Assembly (NCBI RefSeq): GCF_037975245.1
Contig: NC_092570.1
Location: forward strand, 4,434,001 to 4,498,000
DNA length: 64,000 nt
Direction: 5' to 3'
Source of the DNA: Apostichopus japonicus
Taxonomy: Eukaryota; Echinodermata; Holothuroidea; Aspidochirotida; Stichopodidae
Positions within the stretch are counted from its first letter, which is position 1; every line of letters starts with the position of its first letter. This document shows positions 25,723-36,700 of the stretch, in pieces. Below the pieces are notes generated by a model that saw only the letters and a list, made by a program, of their open reading frames with translations, was not told where the DNA came from and ran no database searches. The translations under genes and the position numbers were made by a program.

Positions 25723-25732
25723 AATAAATAAA
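25723..25732 (+). promoter_or_regulatory. Polyadenylation signal, collagen A
   Basis: Two overlapping AATAAA hexamers (AATAAATAAA) begin 25 bp after the stop codon of collagen A, implying a very short 3' untranslated region. Confidence 0.6.
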
Positions 25733-25799
25733 TGTGTAACAACTGGTATGGCGGGCAGATAAATGTTACATTAATAAATATCAACATACCAGAAAAAGT

Positions 25800-25850
25800 C
25801 CACTCCACGAACAGTTTCGTCCTTGTGGGACTCATCAGTTGCAGGTAGAA
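25800..25850 (-). ncRNA. Hammerhead-ribozyme-like motif
   Basis: On the minus strand CTGATGA is followed by GTCC-CACAA-GGAC (a 4-bp helix II with a 5-base loop) and GAAAC, the conserved hammerhead core. Helix III would be minimal, as in Penelope-like elements. A clear GUC or GUH cleavage triplet is not present (CTGTTCGTGG follows), and helix I pairing is weak, so this is probably a decayed copy. It lies downstream of a GIY-YIG-like remnant on the same strand, the order found in Penelope-like retroelements. Confidence 0.55.
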
Positions 25851-25879
25851 GTTCGTACCACTCCACCACTGTGATTCTA

Positions 25880-25925
25880 TATTGGTGTGTGAAAGCGTAT
25901 AAACTGGTTTTGTATAACTGTCGAC
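25880..25925 (-). mobile_element. SINE fragment
   Basis: GCGTATAAACTGGTTTTGTA and then TAACTGTCGACGAGGG on the plus strand are the inverse of the lead of the SINE copy at 20180-20430. There is no tRNA-like head. Confidence 0.5.
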
Positions 25926-26432
25926 GAGGGTGTATATATATATATATTTGCTTTGTTACGCATTTAAATCACCCATATTCATATGTTTTTAGTTCGGTTC
26001 GTTTGAATGAGCCAGCATCTTTATATATCTAGCCTTAATAATCCTAAAAATGACAAAATATGGCTTGCTAGCAAATAGAGGATTGTATACTTGATTTAAC
26101 TTCACTGTATAATTTGACAGGAGTCATATCTTTTGCAAGCTTGACGAGGAGTTACAAAAATATTACATATCTGGTCTCTCAGATGCTTAATAAATCAATT
26201 ATAACCAGTCTTTCCATTTTTTCTCCTTTTTCCCCTGTCATTTCTCATATTACCTACAGTTTTGTAGGCTAGGGGTAAATTAAAGGAATTCTAGATAGAA
26301 ATTTAGTGTATCCACACACAAAAAAAGATAATCCTTTTTATATGTTTTGTTTTTTAAACCTGCAACTGAAGAAAGATAAAATGGTCCAATGCACACACAT
26401 GAAAGAAGCGAAAAGTAGCAGGGTAAAAGGAC

Positions 26433-26640
26433 TTACAACAAATCGAATTTAGAGTTTAAACCATAAGGGGATAAGGTGCCAAGTCGGAAAATTAGTCTAT
26501 TTTCGGATTTAAGACGATCGATATCAGTGCCTCTGGAAGACAGAGCACACGTAACTGAAAAGTCAGTGATCTTACAGGGGGAGGGGGGATTGAAGTGAGG
26601 GGCGACAGGGTAACCAGGTTACTACCCGAAACGTCGTGTT
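26433..26640 (-). pseudogene. Penelope-like retroelement relic
   Basis: The minus strand reads an open stretch ending in FRLGTLSPYGLNSKFDLL and a stop at 26433-26435. A Leu-x-Thr-Leu-x-Pro-x-Gly-Leu-Asn ending is characteristic of the GIY-YIG endonuclease C terminus in Penelope-like elements. Upstream sequence is too decayed to show the reverse transcriptase. The hammerhead-like motif 600 bp downstream on the same strand supports the assignment. The identification is from remembered family endings, not a search. Confidence 0.5.
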
Positions 26641-26712
26641 TCTTTTCTTTATCATTAGCACTAGCAGACTTTACTATTTTTCTACTAGAATTCTCAGTGC
26701 TACGCAGAACAT

Positions 26713-26817
<105 letters not shown>

Positions 26818-26827
26818 TAATGCAATG

Positions 26828-26900
26828 GAGGCCCGTGGTTCGAATCCCGGTGGAGGCTGAAAGTTTTTTCACTGTTCTTGATTTTCCAACTCATTACGAT
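26828..26900 (+). mobile_element. SINE fragment
   Basis: It begins inside the tRNA-like head (GAGGCCCGTGGTTCGAATCC, including the B box) and continues with the same tail as the copy at 27060-27276, through TTTTTTCACTGTTCTTGATT and CCAACTCATTACGATTTTCA. The 5' half is missing. Confidence 0.75.
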
Positions 26901-27059
26901 TTTCATTTATATATATTCATTTGCCTTTGTCGTTTACCTCCATTGCATTAACATAGAGTCTGTTCAAAGTATCTCTTTCGAGATCCGGCTTTAGGAATCA
27001 CAAATGATTTTCGAGTTGGATAGCATCATGTTTGATCTCTAGAGTAGGGCAAAATATGT

Positions 27060-27276
27060 CACCAAAAACAGAACTAGTATTGTTCGATATAGGTGACAAA
27101 CGCCTACAGTGGAATTACGATCTTCCTTACCGGTTTCGAACCTCTGGACATACAATCAGCGTCCATAGCCTAGTGGTTAGGGTGTCCGCGTACAGAGCGG
27201 GAGGCCCGTGGTTCGAATCCCGGTGGAGGCTGAAAGTTTTTTCACTGTTCTTGATTTTCCAACTCATTACGATTTT
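27060..27276 (+). mobile_element. Best-preserved tRNA-derived SINE copy
   Basis: The lead starts at ACCAAAAACAGAACTAGTAT. The tRNA-like head CATAGCCTAGTGGTTAGGG (A box), CCGCGTACAGAGCGG (anticodon-arm-like) and GGTTCGAATCC (B box) runs from about 27163 to 27231. The tail ends in CATTTATATA and merges into a (TA)n array at 27277-27316. This copy defines the family used for the other calls. Confidence 0.82.
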
Positions 27277-27277
27277 C

Positions 27278-27316
<39 letters not shown>
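27277..27316. repeat. (TA)n microsatellite at SINE 3' end
   Basis: A 40-bp TA repeat directly continues the SINE tail, so it may be the expanded 3' end of the element. Confidence 0.9.
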
Positions 27317-27319
<3 letters not shown>

Positions 27320-27424
27320 AATGGAAAACATTTAAAGCAAACCAAAAATACATGTACACGTTGTCAATAAAGTCGTTAGGTTTGATCTGTATATGACGTC
27401 ATCGTTAACTGTCATTCGATTGGC

Positions 27425-27530
27425 TCTCCCTTCTCTCCCATCCCTCCACCTCTCCTTCTCCTTCTCCTTCCTACTTCTCCTTCTTCTCATCCTCCTTCTC
27501 CTTCTTCTCCAACTTCTCCTTCTTTCTTCA
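27425..27530 (+). repeat. Pyrimidine (CTT/CTC) tract
   Basis: About 105 bp consisting almost wholly of C and T, built from CTTCTC and CTCCTT units. The Arg/Glu-rich frame on the other strand is an artefact of this tract. Confidence 0.9.
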
Positions 27531-28397
27531 AGCAATATATCAAGACTGAAACTCAAGTTATATTACGTCACATTCTGACGGTATTGTTATTAAATTTTTC
27601 CGTTTTGCCAAGTTTTTTACTAAACAGGATGATTAGCCAGGTTGACAACAGCAGCTTTCTGTTGAGATCTGTTGAAATGTTAAGTATACGGTTAAAAAAA
27701 AAATAACTGAATTCGGCATAATTTGTTATTGTAATATTCCACCGAAAACTTCAGGACCACCGTAAAACAAATCTAGCAAAAATCATGGTATGGAAGTTTG
27801 TAAGAGCCATAATAAATACGGTGAACACTTTTCACAGATGTTACATGTCCTCTTTTCTCAAGACCAATGACCTAAAACTTGTTATTCCTTACAAGTTCGG
27901 GTTTTTTTTAAGTGGAATATTTCCGTCATTGGTAAAACAATTGCTAATTAACCGGGTAATATTTAATCGTATCTGCCTGAATAATGGGTTTTTATTACAG
28001 ACAAAATGAGAGATCCCTTTGTCTTTTCTTTGTTTTCATTGAAAATGAAAATGGATCACAGTTAAAACAGCTCACTTAGGATAAGATCAAATGAAAACAT
28101 GGTATAAACCATTTTAAACTTTGTTATTTTAGAAGGTATTAGGATGCTATTCAGCTATCAAATGGGTCGTTCCCAGCAGTGATTCCAGGATGTTTGTATT
28201 GGATTACATTACACAATGATAGCGGTACCGACTGGTTAGCGGTGTTAAAATTCAATAATGATCCCGTTTAATACTTTTTTTTAATCCAAGTTTCGCGAAG
28301 GGTCTTATATTCCCTTTTCAGTAATATCTTTACAGAATCGTTGTTATTTTGAACAAAAACAAAAAACAAACAAAAAATCCGCGAATCTAAGCCAAAT

Positions 28398-30636
28398 ATG
28401 GCGAAACTGAGATTCTTTGTTCTTTGTGGTTTAATTTGGATGACGGTTTGTGTCGATCAAGAATCTTTACCGAACGAAACAGTAGATATAGAGCAATGGG
28501 GAACTAGCAAAGCGGAGGATCTTCATCTACGGAAAATTATCGAAACTAACCAGGTTTGTTAATTATTGGTGTTCATTGTTAACTTTGTGTTTTGGCTTCT
28601 TTGTTTAGGATTAAAGGAAATAATCCTGTTTTCAGTTTACAGTTATAGGCATATATGATGTCATTGAAACTTATCGAACGATTTTAGTATGATGTGGAAT
28701 GTTTAAGAGGACATTATCAATCTTGATTGCAATAGCATTTTAACATTTTGAAAACAAATTTGACGCTTCAATCATTAATTGTTTATTGATTGAAGTGGCT
28801 GGACAACTTAGTCTAGCACACAACTCAGTAGGTTATATCGTCGATGTAACACAAAACTTAATAAAAAACATTAGACTTTATATATGAGCCTCAAATATCG
28901 AATTTGTGAAGGATAAATGACGTTGGCTGTCATATGGGTGCTTATTTGATTATTGCAATTAAAAGAACTTATATAAATATATTAAATTATTAATATATAT
29001 TAATAGCATTAATGCATGGACCGTGGTGGCGACTTCATCGTCTATTACTATTACTATTATACTATTTATCTATCAAAAAGTTACTTTAACAGATTAAGCA
29101 ATTTATCACAAAGTAGCGATGCGAATATTTCAAGTGCAGCAGATCCCTCGTTCTGTACATGTCTTACCATAGGCGTACGGGACCATTTCAGTTTGGGGGG
29201 GCAGAACTTTTTGTGCCCGAAAGTTCCCGTGACACTATCTAAGCGGAGCGCCACCATCGGTTGGCGCGTAGCGTACAAGAAAATTTTTGGCACACAATGC
29301 CTCTCAGATTGCCGGAAACGGCACTTCTGAGGCTTTGCAAGTTGCATCTAAACATTCTTTATTTTATAATCTCACGCTTTAGAAATTTACACTTCCCAAA
29401 AAATTTGGTAAATTAGAAGAAGAAAAAATGGTAACATCACTTTGAAGGGGAAAAATGGGACAGTATAATTTTTAAGCTCCTATTTAGTTACCTTATTTAT
29501 TATTTTAACACAGTACTCAGCTACCTCCAGAAAAACATACATTGTTCAACGACACGTAGGCGGGATAATGTCGCTGTGTCGGGTGAGACTGCAATTTGTC
29601 TCACAAAAAAGTATAAAATATAACAAAGAATATGATAAACCTGTACTTCTAGGCTTGTAGGCACCCCCCCCCCACCGTCCATGAACAAGAATACGTTTCT
29701 TATATACACTCATGTTGGGGATGTCCAGGTCATGGGCGGCGGAAGCACTTTTAATCTTGGGGGGGGGGCACCGACATCAAAGGGCACTTTGCAGATATTC
29801 GATTGGACTGATGCAGCCTTATATTTAGTACCCCTTATAACTCTTATTGTATTATCTTATTTGTGTAAACACATCACTCCATCAACGCCCCCCCCCCCCC
29901 CCCAAAGGAAAATATGCATACTAGCACTGCAATATCCAATGCGCAAATTGGGAAACAAAGAACAAGTTTTCTTTTGAGACAAAATGAGGTAAAATCATGC
30001 TAGTTGCTAATGTAGGAATCTTCCGAATTAGAGTTTTTTTCTTGTTAATATCTAAACAAATCTTTTCCATTCGAAATAGCTTTGAGTTTGACCCACAGAA
30101 ATTCATTAAAAGTCACGAGCTTAGCCAGGACTTGCAAAGTTGTATGCACGACTATCTGAGCGGAGCGCCACCATTGGTTGGCGCGGAGCGTACTAGAAAA
30201 TTTTTGGTTTTACAAAGCCCTCAGATGGCCGGAAACGGCCCTTCCCGAGTGTTCATTCTGGTTCCCTGGCCTCTTGCTAACTTGAGGCACCTCAATTTTT
30301 ATGTAGACAAAAGGCACATTTTTAACCTGAGGAAAAGTGCGGGGCACGTTCCCCCTGTGCCCCCCGGTTCCGCCGCCCATGGTCCAGGTATACAATTGAC
30401 TAGTTAGAAAAAAAATTGATTTCAAAAAGCGTGGTAGCCCAGATGAACTGCGCTTACGGTGGTGTTACACGAAAATATTCGGGCATCATGATGCTAAATA
30501 AAGAAAATCATGGAATTGTCGGGCAAAAATTTGAAAAAGATTCGGGCAAGCTACTGCATATTTATATATATATATATATTTCCAGAGGACAAGAAATTCG
30601 GGCAAAAGTCCTTAACAATTCGGGCAGCCTAAGAGG

Positions 30637-30702
<66 letters not shown>

Positions 30703-30717
30703 TATATATTTTCTGCT

Positions 30718-30755
<38 letters not shown>

Positions 30756-33700
30756 TATATATTTTCTCCTCTTAGGCTGCCCGAATTTTTCAGGACTTTT
30801 GCCCGAATTTCTTGTCCTCTGGAAATATATATATTTATATATATATATATATATAAATTTGGGGGGGCAGTCTGCCCCCCTGCCCCCCCCCCGCCTCGTA
30901 CGCCTATGTGTCTTACGACATGCCAGCGAAAATCAGGAAAAAGGGTTTGCCCCCGTCGAACGGAGGATTTGTTTTACTCTGGCAAATGCATTGTTTCATA
31001 GCCAATAGTAAAATGGTGTACAACTAGCACCAGGGGCGGGATTTGAGTTGTGAAAGTGGGGGGGGGGGGCAAACCTGCCAGCAAGACTATCTAAGCGGAG
31101 CGCCACCATCGGTTGGCGCGGAGCGTACAAGAAATTTTTGGGCTTTACAAACCCTCCAGATGGCCGGAAATGGCACTTCCCGAGTGCTCTAAGCTGCATG
31201 TACCCATCCTTGAAATATGGATCTCATGTCTGCAATTGTATCTAGATAGTTAATTATCGTTTAAAAATTTGAAGAGGATTGATAGTAGAACATATGGTCA
31301 GATGGTGATGTACAACTTTTGTTATACGTCACTATCTAAGCGGAGCGCCATCATCAGTTGGCAAGGATCGTCGAAATTTTTGATGAAAGGAACCCTTAGA
31401 TCGGTAAAATTAACACCCATATAGGCTTTAAATTGCATCTAAACAATTAATGAACGTGTGTAAAGTTAGGGAGGACAGATAGAAGAACTTATATGGTGAT
31501 GCACAACTGAGGCTTATACGTCACTATTTAGACGGTGCACCACCATCAGTTGGCGCGGCGTGTCGAAATTTAAGCAAAAAGGAAATCCTAGATCAGCAAA
31601 TATGACACCTCTGGTAACAATAAATCGCATCTCGACAGTTCTTTCCCCCTAAAAATATTAGTATATTGTGCATTGGACCGATCAAGAATATGTTCAGCAC
31701 CCACTTCGAAATTCTCCCCGCGGTCCCCACTTCTTGGAGAACTTGGCAAATATTAGGGGCTGAACATACCTTTACCCCCCACACTTTTTTATGGGGGATA
31801 AGCCCCTCAAGTCTACCGGTTCCGTCGCCATTGAAGTCGAGGCGGGGTGACTGTTTGGATTTTACAATGTGACTAGGTGTATCATGGAGCAATATATTTA
31901 CGGGTCATTTCATAGTACTGGCTGAGATTTGAAAATGAAATTATTACCTGGCAGTACCAGCATTATGTTTGAACTATTGCCATATTATCAGGCAACATAG
32001 AAATTCATAATAAATACTTGAATGTTACTTACTGTTCATGAAGGGCTAGACCACTGGGGGTGGGGTGGGGTGTGTGTCATGTGTCAGTGTATTGAACTTA
32101 ATTATTGATATACCCAATATGCAATTCTGGCTTTTGTAAATCGTTTCTCTGGATTTAGTTATTCAACGCATTCAGTAGAGCAGCAACGTTGAAAATCAAT
32201 TCCTGAAGCTAGCACTGTAGCACATGCCGCGGATTCATCACATGCAGAATTGAATCGCTAGTGTGTTAGCTCCAGGATTCGTGCAGGAACCTGTGCTGCG
32301 AACCATGTGCTAGCTCCAGCTCCAGTTATTCATGCTACATGTTACGATGTTAAACACAAATTCGACTAAGATTCGAAACAAATAGGCCTATTTGATAGGG
32401 AATAATTTCGATTAGGGTTGTGCACATTTGTCTACAAAAACGACAAAAAAAGTAAATTAAGGTTTGGGAAAAAGTGGGGGGCAAATGCCCCCTCTTGCCC
32501 CCCCCCCCCGTAATCCCGCCCATGACTAGCACCATCGTGAACCAACGGAAAGTTGCTCGCACATAACGCACACTACGATTACACAGTAGGCCCCAGGGGT
32601 ACGCAGAACTGAGATCCGGATTGGAATTTCGGACACCTGAGAACTTTGCGGTAACAGTTTCCAGATCCGTATCCTGTTTATAGCTAAGGATGAGAATGCC
32701 ACATTAAAGGAATGAATCTGTTGTCGCTGGTATAGAGGGCGGCATTGATTTTATTTTTAGCTCGGAGAATACGTTGAGACAAGATTAGCTGAGAGAATAC
32801 CTTTAATCGAACATTCCAGTAAATAAACATATTAAAAAGGTCAATATCTTGAAACAGTAAGAGCTACTATATAGAATTACCGTTTTCTACGTATCCTAAC
32901 ATTTGGGCCATCTGGAATCCCAGTTTCCATTATTCAAATACGTAATACATAAGAAGATAGGTCATTCCATCAATTATGCGATACTTTGTGATCCATGCAG
33001 GTAACATAGTATATATCTAGTACGTAATAGACAGTCCCTGTGCCTTCCATCGAGGTCCCTCAAACCCTTGTGGGAATATCGCCCCATGGTAGCCACCTAC
33101 ACCATAATCACCCGATTCACACAGATAATTACAGTAACTTCTGTAAATCTTAAAGTTTTGTACCAAAGTAATAAACTGGATCGTGCTATAAACCGGTAGC
33201 ATGTGCAATTAGAAATTTATGGTAAGAATTGAAAATATGAGTAATTCCAAAGCATCCCAACAACTGGAATTCTTGGAATTACACATATGTTATATTACTC
33301 TAATCCTAATAGCACATGCTACCGGTTAATGGCGAGTTAACAGATTTGTCAGCACGATCCAGTTTTTACTGTGGTATTGTTTTCAGATTGTTTTCAGTGG
33401 TTACTTAAATCTCTGTGTGAATCGGCTGCCATAAAATCCTTACTCGGTCACAGAGATCTTATTACTATCTTAGGACGCTTATATAACAATCGTTCAGGAC
33501 AAAGGTGAAAGCAACCTATAGCCTATATTCTTTCGTAACGTATCCTAGTTTACACGGTTATGCTTCATTCACCATTCAACTTCCTTCAGCATTTTTAGCA
33601 TATATAGACCTATATTCAACCCGCGCAATGCACAGCTATAAGAAGGGTAGGTGACTCGGGGTCACGTGTCCCCCTCCTCCACTGCGAAAACGATGATCTC

Positions 33701-36700
33701 GACAAGATAAGAGTGACCTGTATTGGAGAGGTGTATCAATAAGTACCGACGATTACCATAGCGTCAGCATTTTCACTTTTACGGTGATATCTTTCCCATC
33801 CCTAATCCCTCTCCCCTTCTCCGACCATTTCTGATCATAGTTGACAAAAAAAAGAGGGAAAAACAATGTCTAAAGTCCAACTTTGCAATGTGAAAGTAAA
33901 GAAGTGGGACAGAAAAAAACAGCGTAGTTCCGATGCAATAATTAAGACCCGGGAGTTATAAAGAGGAAGGAAGTCTCCATTGTTTCTCTGAGCTAAGAAA
34001 ACGCAATGTACTCATGAAACCTGTTTACCTTTTTAATTGAGCCATTAAGCTATACAAGTAGGATAATATTCAAGCAGAAATGACAGCTTCATCTATAGTA
34101 GTTAAAAAAACACATGATTCACAGCCCAGTTCTGAATGAATGGTGATTTGGATTTGTCGTCGAAATTCACGAGTGGACGTGTTATTTGGATTTGCTATAT
34201 AAGCATATATACATTTCGCGGTTGATATTGACGACCTTCTACTATCAACTGTATATAGATATAGATTAGATACGTCAACAGTAGATAACAAAAAGAAATG
34301 CGTATACTAAAGTTATAGTAAAGTTGTGGTCATACTTCCAGTACGAGTATTTCTGATGCTGATAACATAACACCACAGAGTACACTGTACCAAGACCACG
34401 TGCACGAATACAAGTATGGATTCCCCAATTGTATTTATGAGTTTGAGTACAATAATGTTAGCGTGAGTACGGGTACTTATTATCTTACAGCAGTATCTAT
34501 CAGAAGTTAGATTGCCAATACTACCCGACTACGAGTACCCCAAGATCGTCTACAAGTACAGACATGGGCATAGTTAGACTTCTTTTTTTGGGTGGTGGGA
34601 GGGGGGGTGGGGCGTTGCTCTTGAAGAGGACAGGCTAGACCTATTTATGAAAAGCAAAAATATGACATTTGTTTTTTCTCGGAGGAGGGGGGGGGGGTCT
34701 GACAAATATTTGGAGAGCTTTCCCCGCCCGACCCCACCCCGCCCAGTGGCTATGCACGTGGGTAAAAGACAACTATATATGCTCGAACACGGTCTCGTTA
34801 CAATTCTTATGCTCTGTATATCGTATTTATCTTTCTATGTGCAAACCAACGCTGATATGTTATACAATAGTACATGCATTTACAAATCCCTAAATTGCAT
34901 TGTAGCTAACAGATTTCCTATGTTTCCGTAAAATGAATCAAAGTGTTAGTAACTAGATGTTATCGACAAATACGGCCGATGATAAGTAAAAATCACCAAA
35001 GGGAGATCTGTATAATCTACTACCAACAATAAATTTATTTATTTATATTATTCAAGTTTTTATTTATTTCGCTTGAAACAACACAATTTCTGTCAAATGT
35101 CAACAAAAATAGCGAAAGTCTACGAGTATTAGATAATCGGCAATTAACCCAGCTAAACGTTAAGTAAAACATAAATATTTAGAGGAAAAAAAGGTTCAAT
35201 TCTTGTAGTATATCATAAATGTGATAGCATTTATCGAAGCTACAAAAGGTTTTTTTTTTTCATTTGGGGGCCTATAAGATCGGAGGTCCTGGTTCCGGGC
35301 CCAATTATTAATCAGACCCTGCACATCAAGAAATATTAATATTAACAAGATTGGATAAATCCTACAGCGGTATGTTTGATATGATAACAATAACACCAGC
35401 GTGGAGTTGGACATTACTTAATTAATTTGTAATTGATCGTTATTTAACCGAAATTCATATTCTTTATTTTTACTCTCTTCAAAAGGTTAAAATCGATCGC
35501 CTTGCGTCAGAGAACAGAAAAATGATAGAAATGTTGAATGCCTTGAGAGATGAGCTTCATCGTAAAGGTGACGCTAATGACGTCACAGAAGCAAGCTACA
35601 GACTAAACGAAGATCAATTTTCTGATAGGTCTCGACGAGAAGCAAATTACTTCCCAACAGAAAAGAGAGAAAAAAATCACATCAGTAGCAATACCGGATG
35701 TAAGTATAAACAAATATTTACTTTCACGTGACCAACAATGGCAATCAGTAGCGTGCTTTTGTTTTTTATTTGATCATCAACCCACTAATTGAATTAGAGA
35801 GTATATATCTTTCGTTTGTTGTAAGAAGTTCGTCAACCCCCACCCCCACGTCCCTCCCTCTACCCCCTCCCTCTCTCACCAAGAGGTAAATCAACAGTTC
35901 AATTAAATCTGAGGAATTTAAGGACTATATATTGGACATATCTACATTCATGGGAAGAGAGAGGGAGGGGGCAGTGCCAACTCCCTGGTCTCTATTTAGG
36001 GTGGCGGATTTAGCTCAGGTAAAAGATAATGCTATATGCAATCGAAAACTATAGATGTGTGAAAATATAATAGTTGTTACATAAAACAGCGCAATTACTT
36101 CCGAGCTGGTATTGTGCATACACGGAGGGCATGGGGTGTTACGCTGTACATATATATGCAGTACATATTTGTACCCGTTATAAAGGAAGTAAGGTCTCCA
36201 TCGCAATACTATTTTTATCCATAGTAGTTACTTACAGGATTTTGTGACATGAAAGGAAGCTTTAAACTTCCTTCTTTGAGTTTCTTAAATGTCACTTCGT
36301 GTTCGCTCATGATTATCCAGTAATGCGTATTTTCTATAATAAAATTATCAGGAGCACAACTATACCCTTTGTTGTGCTTGGAAAGGGACGGGGTCGGAGG
36401 GGGGGGGGGTAGTAAGATGTTAGGACTTCCGAGGGAGGGATGAAATTTTGGTAAACTCGAGGGTGCTTAAATATAAAGTGGTGCTATATGCCTATTTGCA
36501 AATTTTGAAACAATGTTGAAGGATTTTCGACTTTAGGTTGTACCTCATAGTACATGTTATATAGTGTATTTTTATACTGTGCACTATGATTTTTTGGTAA
36601 TAATCTGTCTGCCAGGGGAAGGGACGGGGAGGGGGGGGGACTATCCCGGTAGTATACGTGGTTCCGCCCCTGCATATATTTTATTTTAGGTTTTTATATA

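Larger units (their letters stand above)
29168..30908. mobile_element. hAT-like element E4, host of a nested element
   Basis: The ends CATAGGCGTACGG and CGTACGCCTATG are inverted repeats, flanked by the exact 8-bp duplication TGTCTTAC (29160-29167 and 30909-30916). It contains the shared core at 29232-29355, the nested element E5 (29731-30381), and a large fold-back at 30580-30823. Without E5 it would be about 1.08 kb. No transposase is seen, so it is non-autonomous. Confidence 0.93.
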
